A DNA stretch of 64,000 nt, taken from assembly GCF_036607905.1 (NCBI RefSeq), contig NZ_CP144555.1, positions 3,844,001 through 3,908,000 on the forward strand, in the 5' to 3' direction. The position numbers were made by a program, and so were the translations under genes. Positions within the stretch are counted from its first letter, which is position 1; each line of letters begins with the position of its first letter. The notes beneath the pieces were generated by a model. It searched no databases. It was not told where the DNA came from and saw only the letters and a program-made list of their open reading frames with translations. Positions 25,899 to 35,292 of this stretch are shown one piece after another. Origin of the DNA: Streptomyces sp. SCSIO 75703 (GTDB lineage Bacteria > Actinomycetota > Actinomycetes > Streptomycetales > Streptomycetaceae).

Positions 25899-27542
25899 TC
25901 AGTCGGCGGCCAGCAGGTCGTCCGCGTCCACGATCCGGTACGCGTACCCCTGCTCCGCCAGGAAGCGCTGCCGGTGAGCGGCGAAGTCCTGGTCGATGGT
26001 GTCCCGGGCGACCACCGAGTAGAAGTGGGCCTGGTGGCCGTCGGCCTTGGGCCGCAGCACCCGGCCGAGCCGCTGCGCCTCCTCCTGCCGCGAGCCGAAG
26101 GTGCCGGAGACCTGGATCGCCACCGTCGCCTCCGGCAGGTCCACGGAGAAGTTCGCCACCTTGGAGACGACCAGCACACCGATCTCGCCCTGCCGGAACG
26201 CCTCGAAGAGCTTCTCCCGCTGGGCGTTGGTCGTCTCGCCCTTGATCACGGGCGCATCCAGGTGCTCGCCCAGTTCGTCGAGCTGGTCGATGTACTGGCC
26301 GATGACGAGGATCTGCTGCCCCGCGAAGCGGCGCACCAGCGCCTCCGTCACCTTCCGCTTCGTCGCGGTGGTGGCGCAGAACCGGTACTTCTCCTCCGTC
26401 TCGGCGGTGGCGTACGCGAGCCGCTCGGAGTCGGTGAGGTTGACCCGGACCTCCACGCAGTCGGCGGGCGCGATGTACCCCTGCGCCTCGATCTCCTTCC
26501 ACGGGGCGTCGAACCGCTTCGGCCCGATCAGCGAGAACACGTCCGACTCGCGGCCGTCCTCGCGGACCAGGGTCGCGGTCAGCCCGAGCCGCCGCCGGGC
26601 CTGGAGGTCCGCCGTGAACTTGAAGACGGGCGCGGGCAGCAGGTGCACCTCGTCGTAGACGATCAGGCCCCAGTCGCGGGAGTCGAACAGCTCCAGGTGC
26701 GGGTAGACGCCCTTGCGGCGGGTCGTGAGCACCTGGTACGTGGCGATGGTGACGGGCCGGATCTCCTTCCGCGTCCCGCTGTACTCGCCGATCTCGTCCT
26801 CGGTCAGCGAGGTGCGCCGCACCAGTTCGTGCTTCCACTGGCGGGCCGAGACGGTGTTGGTGACCAGGATCAGCGTCGTCGACTTGGCCTGCGCCATCGA
26901 CCCCGCGCCGACCAGCGTCTTCCCGGCGCCGCAGGGCAGCACGACGACCCCGCTGCCGCCGTGCCAGAAGTTCTCCACCGCCTGCTTCTGGTAGGGCCGC
27001 AGCGCCCAGCCGTCCTCGGCCAGCTCGATCGGGTGCGCCTCGCCGTCGACGTACCCGGCCAGGTCCTCGGCGGGCCAGCCCAGCTTGAGCAGGGTCTGCT
27101 TGATCTGCCCGCGCTCGGAGGGGTGCACGGCCACCGTGTCGGGGTCGATACGGGCCCCGACCAGCGGCGCGATCCGCTTCGACTTCAGCACCTCCTCCAG
27201 CACCGGCCGGTCGGTGGTGGTGAGGACCAGCCCGTGGGCCGGGTCCTTGGAGAGGGTGAGGCGGCCGTAGCGGTCCATCGTCTCGGCGACGTCGACGAGC
27301 AGCGCGTGCGGCACCGGGTAGCGGCTGTACTGCACGAGCGCGTCCACGACCTGCTCGGCGTCGTGGCCCGCCGCGCGGGCGTTCCACAGGCCGAGCGGCG
27401 TCACCCGGTAGGTGTGGATGTGCTCCGGCGCCCGCTCCAGCTCGGCGAACGGCGCGATGGCCCGGCGGCAGTCGTCGGCCCGCTCGTGGTCGACTTCCAG
27501 GAGCAGGGTCTTGTCGGACTGGACGATCAGCGGACCATTCAC
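25899..27542 (-). CDS. XPB/Rad25-type DNA repair helicase
   Basis: 547 residues. Superfamily-2 helicase with an N-terminal damage-recognition-like region, Walker A in LPCGAGKTLVGAGSMAQ, the DEVH box in YDEVHLLP, and C-terminal motifs IGQYIDQLDELGEHL, TNAQREKLFEAF and QEEAQRLGRVLRPK. Bacterial XPB unwinds DNA 3' to 5' and is thought to act in repair. Start GTG 27542 (VNGPLIVQSDKTLLLE) behind AAGGGGTG; 15 further in-frame codons upstream have no ribosome site. A helicase-associated protein lies upstream on the same strand. Confidence 0.93.
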   Translation of the reverse strand: MNGPLIVQSDKTLLLEVDHERADDCRRAIAPFAELERAPEHIHTYRVTPLGLWNARAAGHDAEQVVDALVQYSRYPVPHALLVDVAETMDRYGRLTLSKDPAHGLVLTTTDRPVLEEVLKSKRIAPLVGARIDPDTVAVHPSERGQIKQTLLKLGWPAEDLAGYVDGEAHPIELAEDGWALRPYQKQAVENFWHGGSGVVVLPCGAGKTLVGAGSMAQAKSTTLILVTNTVSARQWKHELVRRTSLTEDEIGEYSGTRKEIRPVTIATYQVLTTRRKGVYPHLELFDSRDWGLIVYDEVHLLPAPVFKFTADLQARRRLGLTATLVREDGRESDVFSLIGPKRFDAPWKEIEAQGYIAPADCVEVRVNLTDSERLAYATAETEEKYRFCATTATKRKVTEALVRRFAGQQILVIGQYIDQLDELGEHLDAPVIKGETTNAQREKLFEAFRQGEIGVLVVSKVANFSVDLPEATVAIQVSGTFGSRQEEAQRLGRVLRPKADGHQAHFYSVVARDTIDQDFAAHRQRFLAEQGYAYRIVDADDLLAAD

Positions 27543-27617
27543 GGGTGGCACCCCTTCGCGCGCGGTCGGGCCGGACGGCTCGGCCAAACGTCCAGTGTGC
27601 CTGATCGGGACCGCGGC

Positions 27618-27806
27618 TCAGTGGTGCGCGGACGCGGTCGGCGGGACCGTGGTGGCGGTGAGGTACGGGTGGGGCGCGAGGTACGCCGGGGGCTGGGCGG
27701 AGGCCCGGGGGGCGAGGGAGCCGAAGAGCGCCGCGGCGGTGATCAGGGCGGCGACGGAGACGGCGACGGCGGGACGGACGGAGTCGGGGAGGGTGGGGCG
27801 GCGCAT
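27618..27806 (-). CDS. Small secreted peptide
   Basis: 62 residues starting at ATG 27806 with GGAAAGG upstream. A signal peptide covers residues 1-37: RRPTLPDSVR, hydrophobic AVAVSVAALITAAALFGSLA, cleavage after ASA. The mature part is only about 25 residues, rich in Pro and Thr. Function unknown. It lies 75 bp upstream of the XPB-type helicase on the same strand. Confidence 0.6.
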   Translation of the reverse strand: MRRPTLPDSVRPAVAVSVAALITAAALFGSLAPRASAQPPAYLAPHPYLTATTVPPTASAHH

Positions 27807-28059
27807 GGGGGTCCGGCCTTTCCTGGCGCTGGGCGCGCGGGTCACGGGGTGGGGGCGCTCGGGGAGCGCGACGGTCCCGCCGGTGGGCGGTCCCGCTCGG
27901 GACACCGGGTGGCTGCCCCCGCCGTACCGCTCCGATGCGGAATGCTCCCGAACCTCCCTCGTCGGTGGGACGGGCCCGGCGTGGCGTGCATGAACACTCG
28001 CGTACACCCGAATGCGCGGAGCCAAGCGGAACCGTGTGGCGAGGTGTGGTGGGGGCGGC

Positions 28060-30588
28060 TCAGTCCGCGCCGTCGGCCAGCTCCGCCACACCCGTGATCC
28101 GGTGCACCGGGTACGTGCGCACCTCGTCCGCCGTGTGGTCGTACGCCGTCACGAAGCCGCCCTCGACCCGGACCGGGGCGATGACGCGCTGGCTGGCGGC
28201 GCCGTCGGCGTTCACGTAGCCGATCCACAGCGCCTCGCCGGTCAGCACGGCGGCCTGGAGGGTGGCCAGGGTCTCGGCGGGACCGGTGCGCGGCGGCGTG
28301 CCGTCGGCCGCGGGGGCGGCGCCGGGGGCCGGTCTGCGCGGGGCCGTGGAGGCGAGGTCGCCGGCCCGCACGGCGCGGATCGCGGCCGTCAGCAGCGCCT
28401 CGTCCGGTACCGGCGGACCGTCCGGGACCGGCTCGGGCGGGGTGCGCGGCGGGGTGCGGCGGGCGTCCGCGCGGGCGATCAGCACATCGCCCTCGGCGGT
28501 CTCGGCGGCCGGCGCGAAGCCCATCGCGCGCAGCCCCTCCAGCAGCGCGCCCGGGTCCGCCCCGGCGGCGAGCACGGTCGGCGCGAGGCGGCGCAGGCCC
28601 AGGCCCGGGGCCCGCTTGTCGGCCAGGATCTCGCTGAGCAGCGCGTCGTCGTCGCAGCGCACGTACGCCGAGGCCGCCCCGACCCGCAGCCGCCCGTGCC
28701 GCCGGGCCACGTCGTCGATCAGGTACGTCAGTGGCTGGGGCACCGGGGTGCGGGAGTGCGCGGCGAGGAAGGCGTGCAGGTCGGCGGCGGTCCGCCCGGC
28801 GTCCAGCGCGCGGCGCACCGAGCCCGGCGTGAACCGGTAGACGGTCGCCGCGCCCTTGGACTCCACGTCGGCGAGGACGCCCAGCACCTCGGCGAGCGGG
28901 CGTTCCAGCGGTCCGGGGGCGACGGCCGTCAGGTCGGCCTGGAGCAGGACGTGGTCCAGCGGTTCGGGGAGCAGGGGTGCCAGCAGCCGGGCGGCGGCGG
29001 CCCCGGCGGCGGCCCGCTCGGCGGGGGCGAGGGGTGTGGTGAGCGTGCCGTCGGCGCCCGCGGGCGCTCCGATCAGGGCACGGGCGGGCGCGGCGAGGGC
29101 GCCGCGGCCGGTGACGCCGAGCAGTTCCGCCTCCGAGAGCGTCCACCGGGCCAGCCGGGTGCGCGGGTCGTCCTCCGCCCCGCCGCGCCCGGCGCCCGCG
29201 TCCCGCCCGTCGCGGCGCGTGGCGCGCAGCGGGCGCTCCCAGTGCAGCCGGGCGAGCAGCGACTCCTCGTCCGGCGCGGAGCCCTCGGGCAGCCCGGCGA
29301 GCAGTGCCAGCACCCGCAGGCGGACCTCGGGGGCCGCCGAACGGTCCAGGTGGGGGCCGAGGGCGGCGAGGGTGCGGTCCTTGGCGTCCCGTCCGCCGAT
29401 CAGGCCGGGGGTGCGGGTGGCGAGCAGCCACGCCTCGGCGAGCCGGGCCCAGCGTTCGGCGTCGGGCAGGTCGCGCCACTCGTCGTACGCCGGGGTCGCC
29501 GCGTACCGCTCGTCCGGTTCGCCGTCCGGGGCCAGCAGCCCGGCCGCGTAGGCCAGTTCGGTCCAGAAGGCGGCGACCGGCTCGGAGACGTCCAGGGCGA
29601 CGGCGGTGCGCTTGAGGTCGCGCTGGCTCAGGCCGCCGGCCCGCAGCACCGGGGGACCGCCCTCGTTCCAGTCCGTGAGCAGTTCGTCGACCGTGGCGAG
29701 CGCGGTGAGGGCCTGCCCGGCCGCGGTGGCGTCCACCACCTCGGGGCGGTGGCCGGCGGCGGCGGTCACGGGCGGCGGCACCGGCTCGGTCGTCCGGTGG
29801 GCCCGGCCGCCGCGCAGGTGCAGGGCGACCTCGCGGGGCAGCACCACGGTGCCGGGCGAGGTGGGCAGCAGCAGGCCGAGGTCGAGCAGCCGGCGCAGAG
29901 GGGGCGCGGGGTCGTGGGTGACCTGCCCGTACGGCGGGCCCCAGACCAGCCGGGACAGCACCGCGCGGGACTCCTCGGGGACCGTGCCGAGCAGGGCGGC
30001 CATCCGCTCCCGGTCCCGGAAGAGGCCGCCGAGCGCGGCCACGGCGGAGACCGAGTCGTGCGTCGACGGCAGCCCGGCGGCGGCCAGGATCTCCTGCACC
30101 CGGCCGGGTGACATGCCCGCCGTCGCCTCCCGCACGGTCGGGCCGAGCCCGGTCGGCGAGGGGTGCTGCGGGGAGGGGGCGAGCAGTTCGCGGGCGGTGC
30201 GCACCAGACGCAGCCGGTCGTCGTCGCCCCACACCAGGGCCTGGTCGCGCAGGAGCCCGAGGGCGCGGGGCAGGGCCGTGGCGACCGCCGGGTCGGCCGT
30301 GTCACCGGGGTCCCCGGCCAGCAGCGCGAGCAGTTCCCCGTAGGCCGCCGGGTCCGGGGCCACCGCGAGGGCCTCGGCCGTCTGGAGCGCGAAGCGGTCC
30401 AGACGTTCCAGCGCCCGCACCACCGAGGCCCGGGTGCCGGCCCGGGTGGCGAGCTGGGTGAGGTCGGTGGGCACGGGCGTGACGAGGTCGGGCCGGGCGC
30501 GCAGAAGGGCGGCGAGGGACGCGTCGTCCCTCCCCCGGAGCGCCTCCGCGAGGGACCGGGGGGCCGCGGACTTCTCCTCGGTGCTCAT
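28060..30588 (-). CDS. Helicase-associated domain protein (XPB/Ssl2-like N-terminal and WYL-like C-terminal features)
   Basis: 842 residues starting at ATG 30588 (MSTEEKSAAPRSLAEAL). No Walker motifs, so not a helicase itself. The N-terminal half has repeated winged-helix-like segments (DLTQLATRAGTRASVVRALERLDRFALQTAEAL); the middle matches the XPB/Ssl2 helicase-associated region (PQPLTYLIDDVARRHGRLRVG, YVRCDDDALLSEILADKRA); the end resembles a WYL-type ligand fold (EALWIGYVNADGAASQRVIAPVRVEGG followed by VRTYPVHRITG). It is on the same strand as the XPB gene and is probably its partner. Confidence 0.82.
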   Translation of the reverse strand: MSTEEKSAAPRSLAEALRGRDDASLAALLRARPDLVTPVPTDLTQLATRAGTRASVVRALERLDRFALQTAEALAVAPDPAAYGELLALLAGDPGDTADPAVATALPRALGLLRDQALVWGDDDRLRLVRTARELLAPSPQHPSPTGLGPTVREATAGMSPGRVQEILAAAGLPSTHDSVSAVAALGGLFRDRERMAALLGTVPEESRAVLSRLVWGPPYGQVTHDPAPPLRRLLDLGLLLPTSPGTVVLPREVALHLRGGRAHRTTEPVPPPVTAAAGHRPEVVDATAAGQALTALATVDELLTDWNEGGPPVLRAGGLSQRDLKRTAVALDVSEPVAAFWTELAYAAGLLAPDGEPDERYAATPAYDEWRDLPDAERWARLAEAWLLATRTPGLIGGRDAKDRTLAALGPHLDRSAAPEVRLRVLALLAGLPEGSAPDEESLLARLHWERPLRATRRDGRDAGAGRGGAEDDPRTRLARWTLSEAELLGVTGRGALAAPARALIGAPAGADGTLTTPLAPAERAAAGAAAARLLAPLLPEPLDHVLLQADLTAVAPGPLERPLAEVLGVLADVESKGAATVYRFTPGSVRRALDAGRTAADLHAFLAAHSRTPVPQPLTYLIDDVARRHGRLRVGAASAYVRCDDDALLSEILADKRAPGLGLRRLAPTVLAAGADPGALLEGLRAMGFAPAAETAEGDVLIARADARRTPPRTPPEPVPDGPPVPDEALLTAAIRAVRAGDLASTAPRRPAPGAAPAADGTPPRTGPAETLATLQAAVLTGEALWIGYVNADGAASQRVIAPVRVEGGFVTAYDHTADEVRTYPVHRITGVAELADGAD

Positions 30589-30839
30589 CCGGCCAACGGT
30601 AGCCGGTGCGTCCGTCACCGGGGCGGCGCGCGCGTCCCCGGACACACCACGGGCACGGGCGGGGCCCGGTCGGTCACGAGGGGGGTCGGCTTGTGGTGCC
30701 CGGTCGGTGGCGAGGGGGGCCGGCCCGTGGGGCCGGCGGGTCACGGCGCGGCCCGGCGGCCGTTCGGTGCCGCCGGGCCGGGGAAGATTCGGTACCTTCG
30801 TCCGACGGGGTATCACACCGCACCGCCCCGGAGGGGTTC

Positions 30840-31853
30840 GTGGGGATCGAGAGCGACCAGGTCGTCTACGAGTATCTGAGCCGCGTCGGCGACGTGGCGC
30901 AGCAACGCCAGTTGCCGTCGTCCGCCCGCATGCGGCTGGTCGCCGACCTGCGCAACGAGATCGACCGGCACCGCGCCCGGACCACCGTCGACAGCCCGGC
31001 CGCCGTCCGCCGCATCCTGGACCGGCTGGGCAGCCCCGACGACATCGTGGAGGCGGCCGGCGGCTCGCCCGCCGCCCCGGCCGCGCCCCGGCACGTGCCC
31101 GCCGGGGTGCCGCTCCAGCCGGAGGGCCCGCCCGGCCCGCCCGAGCCGCCGAAGGCCGCGGAGGACGGGGGCCGGCGCAAGGGCCTGCGGTGGCCCGTGC
31201 CGCGCCCCAGGCCCACGGGACCGGCGGACGCACCGCCGCCGCCCTCCCCGCCGCACACGGCCGGCGCGCACGAGCTGGGGGAGAACGTCCGCGAGCCCGA
31301 CTGGTGGCGGGTGGACGACGGGCCCTTCGGCGGCATGGGGGACGGGGTGCCCGGCTTCGTCGGCGGTGTGGAGCTGCCCGAACTGCTCCGGCCGCCGCAG
31401 CGGCCGTCCGAGGCGACGGAGCGGGTGCCGCCGGCGGGGGAGGCCGTCGTGGCCGAGGAGGCGGCGGCCGGACCGGCCGGGCTGCGCGGCCGGCTGTCCC
31501 GCCTGTGGCCGCGGGGCGGCCGGAACAGTCCGCTGCTGCTGTGCGCCGCCGCGCTGCTGATCGCCGGCGCCGTGCTCGGCAGCCTGCTCCCGCTGGGGCT
31601 GGGCTGGCTGATCGTCTACCTCTCCCGGCGGCTTACCCCCGCGCAGACCAAGTGGGCGGTCCTCGGGCTCCCCGGCACGGTCGCCGTCGCGGGCGCCGTC
31701 TGGCTGTGGGGCCGCGCCGACGGCCGCTGGGGCGATCCGGTCCTCCAGGGGCAGATGAGCGACGCGGTCGCCGGCACCTGGCCCTGGGTACTGCGCGGCG
31801 CCGCCCTCGCCTCCGCCCTCTACCTCCTCTTTCAGTCCCGCCGCGCCTCCTGA
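30840..31853 (+). CDS. Membrane protein with cytosolic permease-prefix-like domain
   Basis: 337 residues starting at GTG 30840, seven bases after GGAGGGG. Residues 1-65 (VVYEYLSRVGDVAQQRQLP, LVADLRNEIDRHR, AVRRILDRLGSPDDIVEAAGG) resemble the helical prefix found on actinobacterial permeases and DUF1700 proteins. A Pro-rich charged linker follows, then about four membrane segments near the C terminus (LLLCAAALLIAGAVLG, LGLGWLIVYL, AVLGLPGTVAVAGAVWLW, VLRGAALASALYLLF). Role unknown; possibly an envelope-stress or signalling membrane protein. Confidence 0.75.
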   Translation: MGIESDQVVYEYLSRVGDVAQQRQLPSSARMRLVADLRNEIDRHRARTTVDSPAAVRRILDRLGSPDDIVEAAGGSPAAPAAPRHVPAGVPLQPEGPPGPPEPPKAAEDGGRRKGLRWPVPRPRPTGPADAPPPPSPPHTAGAHELGENVREPDWWRVDDGPFGGMGDGVPGFVGGVELPELLRPPQRPSEATERVPPAGEAVVAEEAAAGPAGLRGRLSRLWPRGGRNSPLLLCAAALLIAGAVLGSLLPLGLGWLIVYLSRRLTPAQTKWAVLGLPGTVAVAGAVWLWGRADGRWGDPVLQGQMSDAVAGTWPWVLRGAALASALYLLFQSRRAS

Positions 31854-31935
31854 GCACCGGGCGTGCGGCGGGGGCGCCGCGCCCGGCCGGACGAGGGACC
31901 CCCGCCCGGCGACGCGGCTCCGGCCGGACGAGACC

Positions 31936-31973
31936 GACCGGACCGCCTCGGCCCGACCGGACCGCCTCGGCCC
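31936..31973. repeat. Two perfect 19-bp direct repeats in a 302-bp gene-free gap
   Basis: GACCGGACCGCCTCGGCCC occurs twice in tandem. The gap 31854-32155 otherwise holds only GC-rich sequence with several CGG/CCG hairpins and no credible gene. Confidence 0.85.
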
Positions 31974-32155
31974 GGCGACGTGCCTCCGTTCCGCCGGTGC
32001 GCGCCCCGCACCGCGAGAGTCCGCGAGGGCTCCGGCCCCCGCGGGCCCGCCGTGTCCGGCGGAGGGCCGCCGGGGCCTCTCCTGGGGCCGGTCCGGGCCG
32101 GGACGGCTGGGAGGGGGCTGCCGCCGGTCACCGGCCGCCCGGCACAATGGGCGGT

Positions 32156-32800
32156 ATGAACCGGACGTCCCGCCCCGCCCCCACCGTCGGTTTCGATCTG
32201 GACATGACGCTGATCGACTCCCGCCCCGGCATCCACGCCTGCTACCGGGCGCTGGCCGAGCGGACGGGAACCCACGTCGACGCCGACCTGGCCGTCACCC
32301 GGCTCGGCCCGCCGCTCGTGGAGGAGCTGGCCCACTGGTTCCCGGCGGAGCGCGTCGCGGAGGCCGCCGGCCTGTACCGGGAGATGTACCCGGCGTACGC
32401 CGTCACCGCCACGCCCGCCCTGCCCGGCGCGCGCGAGGCGCTGGCCGCCGTGCGCGCCGCCGGCGGACGCACCGTCGTGGTCACCGCCAAGTACGAGCCC
32501 AACGCCAAGCTCCACCTGGAACACCTCGGTCTGGAACCGGACTCCGTGGTCGGCGACCTGTGGGCCGAACAGAAGGCGGACGCATTGCGCGAGCACGGCG
32601 CATCGGTGTACGTCGGGGATCACACGGGCGACGTGCGCGGCGCGCGCGCCGCCGGCGCGCACGCCGTGGCCGTCGTGAGCGGGCCCTGCGACGCGGCGGA
32701 ACTGCGCGCGGCGGGCGCCGACGTGATCCTCGGCGCGCTCACGGAGTTCCCCGGGTGGTTCGCGGCCTACCTCGGTGGACCCGACGCCTCCCGCGCCTGA
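32156..32800 (+). CDS. HAD-superfamily phosphatase (phosphoglycolate phosphatase-like)
   Basis: 214 residues starting at ATG 32156; an ATG three codons earlier is in frame. Haloacid-dehalogenase motifs: nucleophile GFDLDMTLIDSRPG (DxD), VVTAKYEPNAK, VVGDLW, and the metal-binding VYVGDHTGDVRGARAAG. The cap region is small and helical. It hydrolyses a phosphate monoester; the substrate cannot be read. Its last 34 bp overlap the next gene on the opposite strand. Confidence 0.88.
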   Translation: MNRTSRPAPTVGFDLDMTLIDSRPGIHACYRALAERTGTHVDADLAVTRLGPPLVEELAHWFPAERVAEAAGLYREMYPAYAVTATPALPGAREALAAVRAAGGRTVVVTAKYEPNAKLHLEHLGLEPDSVVGDLWAEQKADALREHGASVYVGDHTGDVRGARAAGAHAVAVVSGPCDAAELRAAGADVILGALTEFPGWFAAYLGGPDASRA

Positions 32801-33027
32801 CGCCGCCCCGCCGCCACCGAACGCAGCACGCCCGCGCCGGAGATCAGGAAACCGACCCCCATGAGCATGCTCAGTCCGAACATGTAGGTGGGAAACGGAG
32901 TGGTCCCCAGAAACAGCGGGGCCACCGTGACCAGGGTGGCCGCGGTTCCGATGAAGAAGACGATCGCACCGGCGAGGATCAGCCGGTCGCCCGGCGCGGC
33001 GGAATTCGTTCGGGTTTTGTCACGCAC
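32767..33027 (-). CDS. Small two-pass membrane protein
   Basis: 86 residues starting at GTG 33027 behind GGTGGGG. Two clear membrane spans: RLILAGAIVFFIGTAATLVTV and YMFGLSMLMGVGFLISGAGVL, with a basic C-terminal tail. Family not recognised. The longer in-frame extension upstream lacks conserved character and would run into the cold-shock promoter region. Confidence 0.72.
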   Translation of the reverse strand: MRDKTRTNSAAPGDRLILAGAIVFFIGTAATLVTVAPLFLGTTPFPTYMFGLSMLMGVGFLISGAGVLRSVAAGRRQAREASGPPR

Positions 33028-33073
33028 CCCACCAGGGTAGTTCCCGACCCGAAGGAACAACCCGGGGGACGTC

Positions 33074-33101
33074 TTGTCACGGGCGGGAAGACCATTAGCC
33101 T
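33074..33101 (+). promoter_or_regulatory. Probable vegetative promoter of the extended cold-shock gene
   Basis: TTGTCA (33074-33079), 16 bases, TAGCCT (33096-33101). Followed at 33109-33128 by a GGCGGGTC-ccac-GACCCGCC hairpin within the presumed 5' untranslated region. Confidence 0.4.
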
Positions 33102-33200
33102 GGGTACCGGCGGGTCCCACGACCCGCCCGAGTGCTATCAAGAGCCGTTTCCGCGGTGGTCAGCAGCAGTTTTCCGACGAGTACGAGGACGAGGACAGAC

Positions 33201-33584
33201 GTGCCTACCGGCAAGGTCAAGTGGTTCAACAGTGAGAAGGGCTTCGGCTTTCTCTCCCGGGACGACGGCGGCGACGTCTTCGTCCATTCCTCGGTCCTCC
33301 CCGCCGGAGTCGAGACGCTGAAGCCGGGACAGCGCGTGGAGTTCGGGGTGGTCGCCGGACAGCGCGGTGACCAGGCGCTGTCCCTGACCCTGCTGGAGCC
33401 GGCGCCCTCGGTCGCCGCCGCCCAGCGCAGGAAGCCCGACGAACTGGCCTCGATCGTCCAGGACCTGACGACCCTCCTGGAGAACATCACGCCGATGCTG
33501 GAGAAGGGGCGTTATCCCGACAAGAACTCCGGCAAGCAAATCGCCGGACTCCTGCGGGCGGTCGCCGACCAGTTGGACGTGTGA
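33201..33584 (+). CDS. Cold-shock protein with C-terminal helical extension
   Basis: 127 residues starting at GTG 33201 behind GAGGAC. Residues 1-66 form a standard cold-shock domain ([28 protein letters not shown]). Residues 67-127 add a helical tail ([40 protein letters not shown]) not present in CspA-type proteins. The tail may give oligomerisation or partner binding. This long type is a recurring streptomycete paralogue. Closed by a run of CCGGGTTCC repeats. Confidence 0.93.
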   Translation: MPTGKVKWFNSEKGFGFLSRDDGGDVFVHSSVLPAGVETLKPGQRVEFGVVAGQRGDQALSLTLLEPAPSVAAAQRRKPDELASIVQDLTTLLENITPMLEKGRYPDKNSGKQIAGLLRAVADQLDV

Positions 33585-33606
33585 GGCAGGAGTTCCGCCG
33601 CGTTTT

Positions 33607-33686
33607 CCCGGGTTCCCCGGGGCCTCGGGTTCCCCGGGTTCCTCGGGTTCCCCGGGTTCTCGGGTTGCCCGGGTTCCCCGGGTTCC
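33607..33686. repeat. Degenerate CCGGGTTCC tandem repeat
   Basis: About eight imperfect copies of a 9-10 bp unit (CCGGGTTCC, CTCGGGTTC and variants) fill the gap between the cold-shock gene and the mqnD stop, which abuts the repeat. Confidence 0.85.
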
Positions 33687-34544
33687 TCAGGGGAATTCCA
33701 GCGCGTCCGGGCCGAGGGCCGGCACCAGGCCCTCGGCCGCCGCGCGGGTCAGCAGTCCGCGCACGGCCGCGTAGCCGTCCTCGCCGAGGTCGGCGGTGAA
33801 CTCGTTGACGTACAGCCCGATGTGCTGGTCGGCGACGGCCGGGTCCATCTCCTGGGCGTGCTCCATGACGTAGGGCCGGGACGCCTCGGGGTCGTCCCAG
33901 GCGGCCCGTACCGAGGTCCGGATCGCGTCGGCGAGCCCGGTCAGCGCGGGCGCCCCCAGCGAGCGCCGGGCGATGATCGCGCCGAGCGGGATCGGCAGCC
34001 CCGTGGTCCGCTCCCAGAACTCGCCCAGGTCGGCGAGTTGCGACAGCCCGTACTCCCGGTAGGTGAAGCGCGCCTCGTGGATCACGAGGCCCGCGTCCAC
34101 CTTCCCGTCCCGCACCGCCGGCATGATCTCGTGGAACGGCATCACGACGATCTCCCCGACCCCGCCGGGCACCGACTCCGCCGCCCAGAGCCGGAACAGC
34201 AGGTACGCCGTCGACGTCTCGCTCGGCACCGCGACCGTCCGGCCGCGCAGCCCGCTCCCCGCCGCGTCCGCGTCCCGGCTCAGCACCAGCGGCCCGCAGC
34301 CCCGGCCCAGCGCCCCGCCGCAGGGCAGCAGCGCGTAGGGCCCGAGGACGTACGGCAGCACCGCGTACGACACCTTCAGCACGTCGAACTCGCCGCGGGC
34401 GGCCATGCCGTTGGTGAGGTCGATGTCGGCGAAGGTCACGTCGAGCGCCGGGGCGCCGGGCACCCGTCCGTGGGCGAGGGCGTCGAAGACGAAGGTGTCG
34501 TTCGGGCAGGGCGAGTAGGCGATCCGCAGGGGCTCAGCGAACAT
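33687..34544 (-). CDS. mqnD: 1,4-dihydroxy-6-naphthoate synthase
   Basis: 285 residues. Futalosine-pathway enzyme for menaquinone: converts cyclic dehypoxanthinyl futalosine to 1,4-dihydroxy-6-naphthoate. It has a periplasmic-binding-protein-like fold with LRIAYSPCPNDTFVFDALAHG at the start, DIDLTNGMA, DVLKVSYAVLPYVL, CGPLVLSRD and VIHEARFTYREYGL. I prefer ATG 34544 to ATG 34553. The gene overlaps the end of mqnB by 11 bp on the same strand, so the two are co-translated. Confidence 0.94.
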   Translation of the reverse strand: MFAEPLRIAYSPCPNDTFVFDALAHGRVPGAPALDVTFADIDLTNGMAARGEFDVLKVSYAVLPYVLGPYALLPCGGALGRGCGPLVLSRDADAAGSGLRGRTVAVPSETSTAYLLFRLWAAESVPGGVGEIVVMPFHEIMPAVRDGKVDAGLVIHEARFTYREYGLSQLADLGEFWERTTGLPIPLGAIIARRSLGAPALTGLADAIRTSVRAAWDDPEASRPYVMEHAQEMDPAVADQHIGLYVNEFTADLGEDGYAAVRGLLTRAAAEGLVPALGPDALEFP

Positions 34545-35292
34545 CTGGACCATCCGGCTTCCAACTGGTGAGGACGGGGGCGAGTTTCCCGAACGCGTCC
34601 GTCAGGGCCGCGAGTGCCTCGCCGACGCGCCAGGCGGCCCGGTCGCGCGGGCCGACCGGGTTGGAGACCGCGCGCAGTTCCAGCACGGGCACCCCGTGCG
34701 CGGCGGCGGCCTCGGCGACGCCGAAGCCCTCCATGGCCTCGGCGAGGGCGCCGGGGTGGCGGGCGCGCAGCAGCGCGGCGCGTTCGGCGGTGCCGGTCAC
34801 GGTGGACCCGGTCAGCACGGTCCCGGGGCGGGCCCCGGTCGCCTCGGCGACCCGGCGCACCAGCGCGGCGGGCGGACGGTGGGTGACGGTGCCGAAGCCG
34901 AGTGCGGTGACCGGCACGAAACCGTCGGCGGTCTCGGCGCCGAGGTCGGCGGCGGTGATCTCGTCGGCGACGACGAGCGAGCCGACCGGCGCCAGGGGCG
35001 CGAAGCCGCCGGCGATGCCGGCCGAGACGACCAGGGCGAAGGGGGCGCCGTCGAGGGCCGCGGCGGTCAGCGCGGCGGCGGCCGAGGCGGCGGCGAGGGC
35101 GGGGCCGACACCGGCGGCCAGCAGGTCGGGGCCGTCCGGCGGGCGGTGCAGCAGCGCGCCGGGGAGGGGCATCTCCGCGGGCGTTCCCGGGAACGCCCGC
35201 GCCACCGCGTCCCGCTCGGCGGGGACCGCGGTGGCCACGAGGATGCGCGCGGGGGACGTGGTCAGTCGCCCTTCTCCAGCTTGAAGACCCAC
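34534..35292 (-). CDS. mqnB: Futalosine hydrolase
   Basis: 252 residues from GTG 35292. A nucleosidase-fold enzyme releasing hypoxanthine from futalosine. Motifs: ILVATAVPAERDAV, FALVVSAGIAGGFAP, VVADEITAADLGAETADG, and AEAMEGFGVAEAAAAHGVPVLELRAVSN with the substrate-binding ME. The start is unclear: the conserved part begins at TTSPARILVATAV, preceded by CTG 35264 with GGAGAAGGG at good spacing, whereas GTG 35292 lies within the upstream gene. No other start codon is available. Either way it overlaps the upstream lipoprotein gene. Confidence 0.9.
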   Translation of the reverse strand: MGLQAGEGRLTTSPARILVATAVPAERDAVARAFPGTPAEMPLPGALLHRPPDGPDLLAAGVGPALAAASAAAALTAAALDGAPFALVVSAGIAGGFAPLAPVGSLVVADEITAADLGAETADGFVPVTALGFGTVTHRPPAALVRRVAEATGARPGTVLTGSTVTGTAERAALLRARHPGALAEAMEGFGVAEAAAAHGVPVLELRAVSNPVGPRDRAAWRVGEALAALTDAFGKLAPVLTSWKPDGPDVR

